From Owenweeksia sp. (lineage in GTDB: Bacteria > Bacteroidota > Bacteroidia > Flavobacteriales > Schleiferiaceae), in NCBI GenBank assembly GCA_028285465.1, contig JANQPD010000052.1:1-64000 (forward strand): a stretch of DNA of 64,000 nucleotides, written 5' to 3'. Of the stretch, positions 41,708 through 51,129 are shown one piece after another. The notes beneath the pieces are model-generated. The model was not told where the DNA came from. It saw nothing but the letters and a program-made list of their open reading frames with translations, and did no database searches. The translations under genes were made by a program, and so were the position numbers. Positions within the stretch are counted from its first letter, which is position 1; each line of letters opens with the position of its first letter.

Positions 41708-41794
41708 ATTAAGCTAAAAAACCGGAAAGGCTAATGTACTCACATTCAACCTTTCCGGCACAACCGAACAATAAACCAAAAGATATTAGCGACA

Positions 41795-41853
41795 CAACCC
41801 TCGGTAAATCCCGTTGTATATTGCTGTATACGCAGGATATTTACCGAGGGTTG
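41795..41853. repeat. Large inverted repeat upstream of the ECF sigma gene
   Basis: CAACCCTCGGTAAAT (41795-41809) and ATTTACCGAGGGTTG (41839-41853) are perfect 15-nt arms. Confidence 0.8.
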
Positions 41854-41903
41854 GGTGCTTAAATAAAAAAAGTATGTAAATTTTATATGTGGCCTCTTAG
41901 GGC

Positions 41904-42092
41904 CTACAGCTCGTTTTTATAGAGGCTCGTGCCAGCTTTGCCGGATCGCGCGCGCTGCCAAATGCGGTTGTATCTTTTGTTTTTAGAACGCATGCTCTTT
42001 CTGCCCAAAGCTAATTTTGCAAGAAAATGCTCGATCAGTAAAAAGCAAAACAGAAAGAGCAGGCAGGCATATACGAGTAGTCTTCTCCACAT
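41904..42092 (-). CDS. Possible small one-TM basic membrane protein downstream of pfkB-family gene
   Basis: 62 aa, MWRRLLVYACLLFLFCFLLIEHFLAK then basic tail; no homology recognised. Confidence 0.3.
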   Translation of the reverse strand: MWRRLLVYACLLFLFCFLLIEHFLAKLALGRKSMRSKNKRYNRIWQRARSGKAGTSLYKNEL

Positions 42093-42159
42093 TCCACAAT
42101 CTTTGGCTCCTCCTGTATATATGGACGAGCTTCGATGCGGAAACGCTGCAAGGGTCCGC

Positions 42160-43083
42160 CTAGGCGAGCTCCATTTCTACCTGAGAAAGCTCTATGAAGG
42201 CTTGCACCCGCTGCTCTATTTCCTTGCTGCTCAGGTGCTCGATCCTTTGTGTGCCAAACTTCTCTACACAAAAGGAAGCCAGGGCCGAACCGAAAATGAT
42301 GGCGCGCTTCATATTGTTAAAGGAGATGTTTTGTGTGCGGGCCAGGTAACCGATAAATCCTCCCGCAAAGGTGTCCCCTGCCCCGGTAGGGTCAAATACC
42401 TCTTCCAGGGGCAATGCCGGAGCAAAAAATACCTCTTCGCGGTTAAACAAAAGGGCTCCGTGTTCTCCTTTTTTGATGATCAGGACGCGCGGACCCATAT
42501 CAAGGATCTTTTTGGCTGCTTTTACCAACGAGTACTCTTCACTCAGCTGGCGGGCCTCTTCATCGTTTATGGTGAGTACGTCAACCTGTTTCAGTACTTC
42601 CTTTAAGCCATCGAGCGCCACTTCCATCCAAAAATTCATGGTATCCAATACCACCAGTTTAGGGCGTTGGTTCATTTGATTAAGCACACTCAATTGCACC
42701 GCCGGGGTGAGGTTTCCAAGAAGCAAAAACGCTGCATCCCTGTAGGCCTCCGGCACTTTGGGGTCGAAATGTTCCAATACGTTCAATTGTGTATCCAGCG
42801 TATCGCGGGTGTTCATATCGTTGTGGTAGCGCCCCTTCCAAAAAAAAGTCTTTCCTCCGGCTATGCGGTCAATGCCCGTGGTATGGATGCCTTTTTCGTG
42901 GAACAGCTCTATTTTCTCTTGTGGAAAATCTTCTCCTATAATGGAGGTGAGGCGTATGTCATCCACAAAATTTGATGCGGATAATGCCGCATACGTACCG
43001 GACCCGCCGATAATCTTCCCGGATTTACCAAAAGGGGTTTCCAATTCGTCAAACGCAACAGTACCCACAATTAAAAGGCTCAT
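42160..43083 (-). CDS. PfkB-family sugar/nucleoside kinase
   Basis: GKIIGGSGTYAALSASNF; EVFDPTGAGDTFAGGFIGYLA (PfkB signature 2). Confidence 0.9.
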   Translation of the reverse strand: MSLLIVGTVAFDELETPFGKSGKIIGGSGTYAALSASNFVDDIRLTSIIGEDFPQEKIELFHEKGIHTTGIDRIAGGKTFFWKGRYHNDMNTRDTLDTQLNVLEHFDPKVPEAYRDAAFLLLGNLTPAVQLSVLNQMNQRPKLVVLDTMNFWMEVALDGLKEVLKQVDVLTINDEEARQLSEEYSLVKAAKKILDMGPRVLIIKKGEHGALLFNREEVFFAPALPLEEVFDPTGAGDTFAGGFIGYLARTQNISFNNMKRAIIFGSALASFCVEKFGTQRIEHLSSKEIEQRVQAFIELSQVEMELA

Positions 43084-43176
43084 AAAATAATCGTTTCAAA
43101 AATTTCGGCAAATATTGTGTAATTTCCCGAAAGGCTGTAATATTGCAGCCCCTTTTTGAAGGATAAAAAAACAAAC

Positions 43177-43250
43177 TCTCCCTTAGCTCAGTTGGTTAGA
43201 GCATCTGACTGTTAATCAGAGGGTCCTTGGTTCGAGCCCAAGAGGGAGAG
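43177..43250 (+). tRNA. tRNA-Asn (anticodon GTT)
   Basis: Cloverleaf: acceptor TCTCCCT/AGGGAGA, D-stem GCTC/GAGC, anticodon stem TCTGA/TCAGA with loop CTGTTAA, T-stem CTTGG/CCAAG with TTCGAGC. Confidence 0.96.
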
Positions 43251-43348
43251 CAGTTAAAAACCTCACCGCATGGTGAGGTTTTTTGTTTCGGATAATCTGG
43301 GCGAGAAGTACACCCCGAGCTTAACGAGGGGAGCCCAAGAGGGAGAGC
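43244..43348 (+). repeat. Direct repeat copy A: tRNA-Asn 3' end + terminator + spacer (att-like)
   Basis: Near-identical to 52789-52893: gggagagc[a/t]gttaaaaacctcaccgcatggtg[a/g]ggtttttt...aatctgggcgagaagtacaccccgagcttaacgagg...caagagggagagc. Confidence 0.88.
43256..43286 (+). terminator. Terminator downstream of tRNA-Asn
   Basis: AAAAACCTCACCGCATGGTGAGGTTTTTTG. Confidence 0.8.
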
Positions 43349-43352
43349 TTTT

Positions 43353-43381
43353 AAATGCCAGCCTGTAAGGTTGGCATTTTT
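43353..43381 (+). terminator. Second hairpin/terminator following a tRNA-3'-end-like repeat
   Basis: AAATGCCAGCCTGTAAGGTTGGCATTTTT. Confidence 0.65.
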
Positions 43382-43542
43382 AGTATACCTCTATTGGGTG
43401 AGAAGTCCATCCCGAGCTTGAAGAGGGAAGCCCAAGAGGGAGAGCAGCAGAAATAAAAGTGTAAGTCTTGAGCCTAGATCCGGACCTGCACTTTTTTCTT
43501 TTCCACTGGGCGAGAAGTCTATGCCGCGATTAGACCCGGTAA

Positions 43543-43590
43543 GCTCATCAAGGTTCGCAATCGCGGGGCTCTTTTCGGGTTGCTTCAGAG
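43543..43590 (-). pseudogene. Fragment of conjugation/HerA-VirD4-type ATPase gene (left copy)
   Basis: Reverse strand reads LKQPEKSPAIANLDE, matching LKQAEKSPTIVNLDE of the longer relic at 52614-52790. Confidence 0.6.
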
Positions 43591-43728
43591 ATCATTCTAA
43601 CGAATGTAACTGCTTTACAAGTCACAATGCATTTTAAGTACGTATTTTGAGCGTATGTTGATCACCCTTAGCTCCGTTTCAACACACAATGTTGGTATAG
43701 AGTCGTATGAAGCCTTTAACTTTGCAGC

Positions 43729-46700
43729 ATGTTCAGGTTGGGGGAAAAGATACTTCTTTGGGCGCTCTGTGCGTTTTTTGTATGCCTCCGCGTGCTTCAT
43801 GCACAACCCGTTACCTATACCATTGAGGACGGCTTGCCGAATCGAGATGTGACAAGCACCATAGAAGACCATGAAGGTTTTCTCTGGGTAGCCACGGCCA
43901 ATGGACTTGCGCGCTTTGATGGCAATGAATTCATCCTGTTGGAAAATGTGGGAAAGGATTCGGCCAACCTCCTCAATCCAAATATCACCGCCCTGGCAAA
44001 AACCCCTAAGGGCCAACTTTGTATCGGAACCCTAAAAGGCTTGGCTTTGCTGTCCCCAGACCGGACTAAATTATGGTACCCTATCCCAGACACCAGTCCT
44101 ATCGCAAGAAAACAAATACTATCCATCGCTGTCTTTGACGATCAACACATCGCCTTTGCTACATTTTATGGCTTGTACATCCTGTCAAAAGGAAAGGTCC
44201 AAACCGTGGCGACATTTTCCCCCAAAATTGACGGTCCAAACCGGACGACCCTGCATACCATCGACAGCAATAGAATTTTGGCATTCCATATTAAGAGTCT
44301 TGGAGCGGGAACGGACTTCTTCGTGGTAAACAGATCGGGTGAAGCTCTGCAAAGGAACACAGTCAACGCCTCTTGCCTGGGTGCGACCTTAGGCCTTGAC
44401 AATCGAGTCTATACTGCCTTCGTATTGAGCGGTCCCAATCAGGCAAACAAAATAGCCATAGAGGCTTATTCCCTTGAAGGCGAGCCCCTAGGGCATTGGC
44501 AAATGGAGCCTTCTTTTCCTCTTCCTATCGTAGATCAATTCAGTATCTTCTCTAGGTCAGGACATCTCTGGATCACCCGGTCAGGCACGCCATTAATTCA
44601 ATTCGATCACGAGAAAGGTGACTTTTCCCTTTCCGTTGGAGAAGAGATCGTCAAGAAAATACCACCTGTTACCAGCAATTTTTCCAATATTCATAGCGAC
44701 ACGCATGAAAATCTCTGGGTATCTACAAACGGAGGTTTGATAGGACTTAGCCTGAAACAGGACCGCTTCCACGTCTTAAAGCCCGGTCATTTACCGAAAG
44801 ACGAGGTCTACAGCACCAGGCTTATTTATGCTTTAGACGAAAAGCACCTGTTCATCTCAAAATGGGGTAATTCATTCCTGATGAATGTGGAAGATCAGGA
44901 ATTCACTCCATACAATCCTCTAAAATCAGACGGAACGCCACTCAACATTCGCTGCATACTCCCCTTTGGTAGTGACAGCCTTCTGGTAGGAACGGAGTGG
45001 ACGTCGCTGTTCTGGTTGAAGCCTGGGAGCACTGCACTAGAGCCTGCTCTCATAGACTCTTCTAATCAAATCTACCGGTCCGTAATGAGTCTCGTACGGG
45101 ACAAAGAGGGAAAGGTCTGGGGAGGCGGGATTGGTGGTCTGTTTTGGTTCGACCCTAAGGAAAAGATCATTCATGAGCTGAAAAACCAAGGATTTGAGAT
45201 CGGCCAGGGGGGGGTGTATGAGCTCAGTTATGATCCGGAGCGGAATCTGATCTGGGCGGCTAGCGATAAGGGCCTTGTAAAATTCGAAATAGAAAGTGGT
45301 CAGTTTAAAATATATGATCTGCGCCTGGGTAGTGATGTCATGAGTTCCTCAAAGTCCACATGTCTTATCCTCAAGGAAGACCTGCTTTGGGTGGGTACCT
45401 GGGGAAATGGACTGGTGAGGTTTGATAGATCCACCGAAGAGATCACCCATTTTACCACGCAAAACGGTCTGTGCCACAACCTGATCTACTCCATGCTGGA
45501 AGATGACAGGGGCAGGATCTGGTTGGGCACCGCCAATGGACTGTCAGCCTTTGATCCTTCATCCGAAGACTTTACAAGCTACTTCAAGGAAGACGGGATC
45601 GCCCACAATGAATTCAACACAGGCTCCGTATACAAAGATCCTGAGGGTACTCTTTATATGGGAGGTATCAATGGGATTAGCAGCTTTAAACCTGACCAGG
45701 TCCTTGGGGAAAAGGAACACTCTGAAATACGCCTGACACAAATCATACAACACAACGGAAAGACCAATACAGAGCAAAAAACTACTTTCGACATTCAACA
45801 ACTAAAGGCTTTGACCATCAATCCACATGATCGATACTTCACGGTTTTTTTCTCCCATAAGGACCTCCTCTACCCCTCCAAAACCTATGAATACCAACTT
45901 AAGGGTTTAACGGATAATTGGAGCTTTTTGGGAAGTAGTAAAAAGATCCGCTTTGCCGGCCTTCCAGCCGGAAACTATACCTTATCTATTCGTTCAACGG
46001 ATGACACAAAGGGCGAAAACATATTGAGTCTGCCCATAACGGTATTAGCTCCCTGGTACGAGCGCTGGTGGGCCATAACGCTGTTTACCCTATCGGGCCT
46101 TGCTTTGATCTTCCTGTTTTTTTCCCTCCGGTTCCGGCAGTTAAAAACGGTGAACCAGCTAAAACTGGAACGCTTGAGGGTGGAAAAGCAGGAAGAATTA
46201 GATCAGCTGAAATCGGACTTCTTTGCCAATATCTCGCATGAGTTCAGGACACCGCTTACCCTGATCCTGGGGCCACTGGAAAAAAGGCTAAGCGGGCAAG
46301 CCCCTGAAAGAGATAAACGCGATTTTGGGATGATGCGTCGCAACGCCAACCGCTTGTTGTCGCTCATCAACCAGCTACTGGACCTGAGCAAACTGGATAG
46401 CGGGAAGATGAGCTTCCGTCCGGTTCTCAAAGACCTGGCGGCTCACCTGCGTTTACTTTGCAGCAATTTTGAAAATCAGGCGGCCTTGAGGAACATCGAC
46501 TTCCATTTAACCCTGGAGGAAGAGGAACTATTGACGGCCTATGATGTGGACCAGATGGAAAAGATCATGAACAACCTGCTGTCCAATGCCTTCAAGTTCT
46601 GTGGGGAAGGAGGACGGGTAGAAGTGGTCTGCCGACAACCTGATGCGCAAAGCATCCGCATCAGTGTGGCCAATACGGGAGAAGAGATACCTGCTCACAT

Positions 46701-47727
46701 CTTACCCGATCTTTTCAAGCGGTTTTACCGGCAGGAACAGGACATGGCGCAAGGCACAGGCATCGGGCTGGCCCTGACCAAAGAGTTCGTAGAGCTGCAT
46801 CAAGGGATCATCAAAGCAAGCAGCGAGGGAGGTCTGACCACCTTTACCATCGATTTGCCTGTGCATGTTCAGGAAGGAGCAGATACGTCTGAGACCAGAT
46901 CCTTTGCCGGCCCTTCATCTCCGCTTACCACCTACACAGAAACAGCTTCTCCAAGGGAAGGTGATGATCAACAGAAGAAAGAAGACCTACCCCTGGTATT
47001 GGTGGTAGACGACAATGCCGACCTCAGGGCATTTCTGAGCGATATTTTGACACCGCATTACCAGGTGCTGCAGGCCAAGAACGGTTTAGAAGGCTGGGAT
47101 CAGGCCCGGGAGCGTATACCGGACCTGGTGGTGAGCGACTTGATGATGCCGGGGATGGATGGGAAGCAACTGTGCCATAAGCTCAAGACCGATGCCCTCA
47201 CCAGCCATATCCCGGTGATCCTGCTCACGGCCAAAGCCACTCAGGAGAGTAAATTGGAAGGTTTGGAGAAGGGAGCGGATGATTACCTGATGAAGCCGTT
47301 CAGCGGACCGGAATTATTGATCCGTGTTAAAAACCTCATCCGATTGAGGCAATTGCTGCGGGAAAAATACAGCGGGCAGAAGCTGGTGGAAATCGGACAA
47401 AAGCAGCCTGCCGATCTCGAGGATGAGTTTATGCAAAAGGTGATCAAGGTGATGGAAGCGCAAGCACACGAGGAAGATTTTACCGTGAATGTGCTTTATG
47501 AAAAACTGTTCCTGAGCCCGCGACAAGTACAGCGAAAGCTCAAAGCATTGACGAACCAAACCCCCTCCAACTTCATTCGGAAATACCGCCTCCAAAAAGC
47601 GTATGAAAAGATCTTAAGAAAAGAGGGAACGATCTCAGAAATTGCCACTTCGGTAGGCATATCCAATCTCACCTATTTTGGCAGATCGTTCAAACAAGAA
47701 TTCGGAGTTTCGCCCAGCGAGCTTTGA
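43729..47727 (+). CDS. Hybrid two-component system regulator (HTCS): beta-propeller sensor, Y_Y_Y, histidine kinase, receiver, AraC HTH
   Basis: Signal peptide; Reg_prop repeats (EDHEGFLWVATANGLARFDG, EDDRGRIWLGTANGLSAFDP); FFANISHEFRTPLTLILGPLE; GTGIGLALTKEFVELH; LVVDDNADLRAFL; AraC-type C-terminus. Confidence 0.95.
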   Translation: MFRLGEKILLWALCAFFVCLRVLHAQPVTYTIEDGLPNRDVTSTIEDHEGFLWVATANGLARFDGNEFILLENVGKDSANLLNPNITALAKTPKGQLCIGTLKGLALLSPDRTKLWYPIPDTSPIARKQILSIAVFDDQHIAFATFYGLYILSKGKVQTVATFSPKIDGPNRTTLHTIDSNRILAFHIKSLGAGTDFFVVNRSGEALQRNTVNASCLGATLGLDNRVYTAFVLSGPNQANKIAIEAYSLEGEPLGHWQMEPSFPLPIVDQFSIFSRSGHLWITRSGTPLIQFDHEKGDFSLSVGEEIVKKIPPVTSNFSNIHSDTHENLWVSTNGGLIGLSLKQDRFHVLKPGHLPKDEVYSTRLIYALDEKHLFISKWGNSFLMNVEDQEFTPYNPLKSDGTPLNIRCILPFGSDSLLVGTEWTSLFWLKPGSTALEPALIDSSNQIYRSVMSLVRDKEGKVWGGGIGGLFWFDPKEKIIHELKNQGFEIGQGGVYELSYDPERNLIWAASDKGLVKFEIESGQFKIYDLRLGSDVMSSSKSTCLILKEDLLWVGTWGNGLVRFDRSTEEITHFTTQNGLCHNLIYSMLEDDRGRIWLGTANGLSAFDPSSEDFTSYFKEDGIAHNEFNTGSVYKDPEGTLYMGGINGISSFKPDQVLGEKEHSEIRLTQIIQHNGKTNTEQKTTFDIQQLKALTINPHDRYFTVFFSHKDLLYPSKTYEYQLKGLTDNWSFLGSSKKIRFAGLPAGNYTLSIRSTDDTKGENILSLPITVLAPWYERWWAITLFTLSGLALIFLFFSLRFRQLKTVNQLKLERLRVEKQEELDQLKSDFFANISHEFRTPLTLILGPLEKRLSGQAPERDKRDFGMMRRNANRLLSLINQLLDLSKLDSGKMSFRPVLKDLAAHLRLLCSNFENQAALRNIDFHLTLEEEELLTAYDVDQMEKIMNNLLSNAFKFCGEGGRVEVVCRQPDAQSIRISVANTGEEIPAHILPDLFKRFYRQEQDMAQGTGIGLALTKEFVELHQGIIKASSEGGLTTFTIDLPVHVQEGADTSETRSFAGPSSPLTTYTETASPREGDDQQKKEDLPLVLVVDDNADLRAFLSDILTPHYQVLQAKNGLEGWDQARERIPDLVVSDLMMPGMDGKQLCHKLKTDALTSHIPVILLTAKATQESKLEGLEKGADDYLMKPFSGPELLIRVKNLIRLRQLLREKYSGQKLVEIGQKQPADLEDEFMQKVIKVMEAQAHEEDFTVNVLYEKLFLSPRQVQRKLKALTNQTPSNFIRKYRLQKAYEKILRKEGTISEIATSVGISNLTYFGRSFKQEFGVSPSEL

Positions 47728-48010
47728 TCGGGACCCCTCATTTGTCGCTTCGGGTTGATACAATATCGGTTTAGCGCGAGCTCCGAAACCGCCTGCCTTG
47801 CGACCTTTACCACCGACTTATCTACGAAATTAAAGGTTTTGCGAAAATGAAATGTTCAAAATCAAAACTATGGCATGAAGCAAGGCTTTATTAATAAGTG
47901 CAAGTAAACAGGAACCGATAATTTCGGGTTGATTCCTTCCTTGTTCCGTCAGAACAAAAGACCGCATCAGGCGAAGAACTCCACGCCATTCCAACCCGGG
48001 CGGCAATGTA

Positions 48011-48225
48011 GGGCATTCAAGACCGGCAACGTTGATTAGGATGTTTTGGTTTGGTTTCCGGTCGCCCTCTCCTTTTTTAATCCTGCGCGAACACCACCAA
48101 GATCGTTTCTCTCCTCATGCTCGGATTGTAAGAGCAGTAAATGCTTCTGTCAGAGCTTTTTCATTATCGCGCTTCAATCCTGTGAAACATATCCTGATGC
48201 TTGTCACGGTGTTCCTGAGCACGGT
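48011..48225 (+). pseudogene. Truncated leader/signal-peptide copy of the secreted-protein gene at 48765
   Basis: Strong similarity to 48588-48800 (gggcattcaagaccggcaacg[t/c]tgattagga..., ...cgcttcaatcc[t/c]gtgaaaca[t/c]atcctg[a/g]tgcttgtcacggtgttcc); reads VKHILMLVTVFLSTV then stop. Confidence 0.8.
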
Positions 48226-48238
48226 TTGATACAATCGC

Positions 48239-48400
48239 AGAACCAAACCCCCTCCAATTTCATCCGGAAATACCGCCTCCAAAAAGCGTATGAAAAGATC
48301 TTAAGAAAAGAGGGAACGATCTCAGAAATTGTCGCTTCGGGTTGATGCAATGTCGGTTTAGTGCGAACACCCAAAACCCTTCGTCCGCGTCCTTTGTAGC
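48239..48400 (+). pseudogene. Duplicated, truncated 3' end of an HTCS gene (AraC HTH) with flank
   Basis: 48241-48335 nearly identical to about 47555-47645 (NQTPSNFIRKYRLQKAYEKILRKEGTISEI), then joins sequence matching 47741-47780. Confidence 0.85.
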
Positions 48401-48764
48401 GTAACATTCCTAATCAGTTATGATAATTTATATAAAGACAAAAGCCAAACGGAATCAAAAAAGTAATCTGCTGTTTAAAGTCAATGACCTCTTAGGAGGA
48501 ATTGACCCTTTCCTCCCTATCAGCGTAAGGCGTTTCGCCCACCTGGCGCGAAGCGTTTTGTTTTTTTTCGCCACTGATTCCGGAGAGGGGCATTCAAGAC
48601 CGGCAACGCTGATTAGGAGGAAGTCTTGGTTTAGTTTCCGGTCCCCCTCTCCTTTTTTAATCCTGCGCAACTTCTACCAAGATCGTTCCTCTCCTCGGTA
48701 TTGTGTGGTAGGAGGAGCAGTAAATGCTTTCTTCAGCGCTTTTTCATTATCACGCTTCAATCCC

Positions 48765-51116
48765 GTGAAACACATCCTGGTGCTTATTGCCGTGTTCCAG
48801 CTGGGCAGTTCAGGTGCTATAGGCCAGTGTACAGAAGGAGGGTTTGATGCAATCTCAAACCCACGCTATAACCATGCATGGAACAATGATTTTACTGGTG
48901 GGAGCTCGTGGATTGGTCAGGATTTCACGGCTTGTGCTACCGGGACACTGTCTGAACTCAGGGTGTTTGTTGGCTGGCCCCCTGATATACCACAAACCTT
49001 AAACCTGTATATCTATGAGGGGCCGGATACATCAGGAAATCTGCTGGCTACGGTTCCTCGTAGCAAAATGAATTTTGTGCGAGGAGGTGGCAAACCAGGC
49101 ACTCCATCCGTAATAGACCTCTCTTCAGTAAATCCGAAGGTGAGTGTGGTGGCCGGACAACAGTATACCTTTATGTTTGATACCATTACCGATCTGGCCA
49201 CCAATTTTTATACTAATATGTTATCCTGGAATACTTATGTCGGTGGCAGTATATTCTCCAATGGAGCTCGCGTTCCTGCTGGTAGTATTAATGCACCAGA
49301 TAATGTGGATATTTTATTCGAGATCGACATTGATGTGGCTACCTCTACCTGGACCGGGAGCAGCTGGAACAACGGCACGCCCAACCGGGATGCGAATGCG
49401 ATCATCGCTTCGAGCGGATCACCCGGGGATTTTAAGGCGGTGAACCTGACCATTAACAATGGGGTGACGGTGAACCTGGGTTCCGGAGATACGGCCCTGG
49501 TCTCGGGAACACTCACCAACAACGGCAATGGGTTTAGCGGCTCTGGGGTGATTGACTTTTACCCGGGTGGCGCAAACGCAAAAGTGGCCGAGATAAAAGG
49601 GAACGCCTTCAATTGGGGAGGCATCACCCATATTGACACCGGCTATTCCCTGGCCAGCAGCCATTCCCTGACTACTAACGGACTATTAACCCTTTCGGCT
49701 AGCTCAGCCGGTTCTTACGGGGTATTGCTGGGTAATGGTACCGTTACGGATAATATAAAAGCCGAAGCCTACCTGGACCTGGCCGGAGGCAGCAACGATG
49801 GCCGCTATTACCACCTGGGGGCTCCTTTTAACAATGCTACGCTAAGTGATTTTAATGAAGGGCAAATCATGGTTTCGGCCAACACCCAACAAGGTACGGC
49901 CTGGGAGTGGGATGCTGCCAATGCCTCCTGGGTGCCGGCCGGATCGGGCAACACGTCCAACGACCGGCTGGCGTCAAACGCGGTGATAGGAAAAGGTTAC
50001 GCATTATACGCAGGAAGCAATACCTATGGTACCTTCCTGAGAAAGGACCCCGGGGCACTTACCTTAACCGGAACCCCCATTAATAGTGATGTAACCATCG
50101 CCCTGTCTTACAATGATGGCCAGTCCGGAGGTTCTTTTGCCGGAGGCACCAACACCGCAGCCACCGAAGGCTGGAACTTTTTGGCCAACCCCTACCCCGC
50201 CCAACTGGATTGGGACGTGCAGGACGATCAGCTGCCCAACGGCCTGAACAGTACCGTCTACACCTGGAACGGCGCTAACTATACTTCCTACGTCAACGGG
50301 GCTTCCACTAATACCGGTACCCGCTACATCGCCCCCTTCCAGGGCTTTTTTGTGCAACTGTCTACCAATACAACCCCTAACTTTGCCTTTGATGCGGATG
50401 CGCGTGTTGTATCCGGGCAAACGGTTGAGCTCAACAAAACCACTACTGCAAACCCCCAACTGGACGGGATAAACCTGGCGGTAGCTACCGCCAATGGGGG
50501 AGCGCGGGATGATATTTACGTAGGTTTTGAAGCGCTGGCCACCGTGGGTTATGACCGGGAGTGGGATGCGCAAAAACTCCTCAACCCGGAGGGTGTACCC
50601 AACCTTTCGGTGAGCCTGGGGGGTGAGCTGTACTCCATTTGCCGGGTACCCTATAGCGGCCCCTGGTCTTTCCCGCTTAAACTGGACTATGCCACAGACG
50701 GGGAGGCCATGAACATCACAGTAGATCAAACGAACCTACAGTCTTTCGGGCAGGTAACTTTGGAAGACCTCAAGACCGGCAGTACGCATGACCTTACACT
50801 CGGGGTCTACAACTTTACCTATGACAAGGGCTACGGGCCACAGCGCTTTATCCTGCACTTTGGCAAGGCCAACATAGGCCTGGAGGAAACCGCAGGAGAG
50901 TTGCCCCTCTTTGCCTACGCTACCGAACAGGGGCTAACCGTAGAGTTGGGCACCCTGGAAGATGCCCGCATCAGCGTGTACAACCTGGCGGGTCAGTTGG
51001 TGGCTTCCCGCCAGGCGAGTAAAGGACCAGTGCCCATACCCCTGGAAAAACACGGGGTGTACCTGCTAAGGGTAGAAACCGGCAAACAAACCGAAACCTT
51101 TAAGATAATCCGTTAA
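48765..51116 (+). CDS. Large secreted protein with T9SS type A sorting domain (adhesin-like)
   Basis: Signal peptide from GTG: VKHILVLIAVFQLGSSGAIGQ; Thr/Asn/Gly-rich body; C-term ARISVYNLAGQLVASRQASKGPVPIPLEKHGVYLLRVETGKQTETFKIIR; ORF is open to 48420. Confidence 0.85.
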   Translation: MKHILVLIAVFQLGSSGAIGQCTEGGFDAISNPRYNHAWNNDFTGGSSWIGQDFTACATGTLSELRVFVGWPPDIPQTLNLYIYEGPDTSGNLLATVPRSKMNFVRGGGKPGTPSVIDLSSVNPKVSVVAGQQYTFMFDTITDLATNFYTNMLSWNTYVGGSIFSNGARVPAGSINAPDNVDILFEIDIDVATSTWTGSSWNNGTPNRDANAIIASSGSPGDFKAVNLTINNGVTVNLGSGDTALVSGTLTNNGNGFSGSGVIDFYPGGANAKVAEIKGNAFNWGGITHIDTGYSLASSHSLTTNGLLTLSASSAGSYGVLLGNGTVTDNIKAEAYLDLAGGSNDGRYYHLGAPFNNATLSDFNEGQIMVSANTQQGTAWEWDAANASWVPAGSGNTSNDRLASNAVIGKGYALYAGSNTYGTFLRKDPGALTLTGTPINSDVTIALSYNDGQSGGSFAGGTNTAATEGWNFLANPYPAQLDWDVQDDQLPNGLNSTVYTWNGANYTSYVNGASTNTGTRYIAPFQGFFVQLSTNTTPNFAFDADARVVSGQTVELNKTTTANPQLDGINLAVATANGGARDDIYVGFEALATVGYDREWDAQKLLNPEGVPNLSVSLGGELYSICRVPYSGPWSFPLKLDYATDGEAMNITVDQTNLQSFGQVTLEDLKTGSTHDLTLGVYNFTYDKGYGPQRFILHFGKANIGLEETAGELPLFAYATEQGLTVELGTLEDARISVYNLAGQLVASRQASKGPVPIPLEKHGVYLLRVETGKQTETFKIIR

Positions 51117-51129
51117 AACCACATTTTAC

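Noticed and set aside
42035-42271. 78-aa minus-strand ORF overlapping the PfkB kinase end
   Set aside because: Overlaps a well-supported CDS in another frame; no supporting motif.
50064-50729. 221-aa minus-strand ORF
   Set aside because: Antisense to the T9SS secreted protein; no domain or signal, shadow ORF of a Gly/Thr-rich gene.
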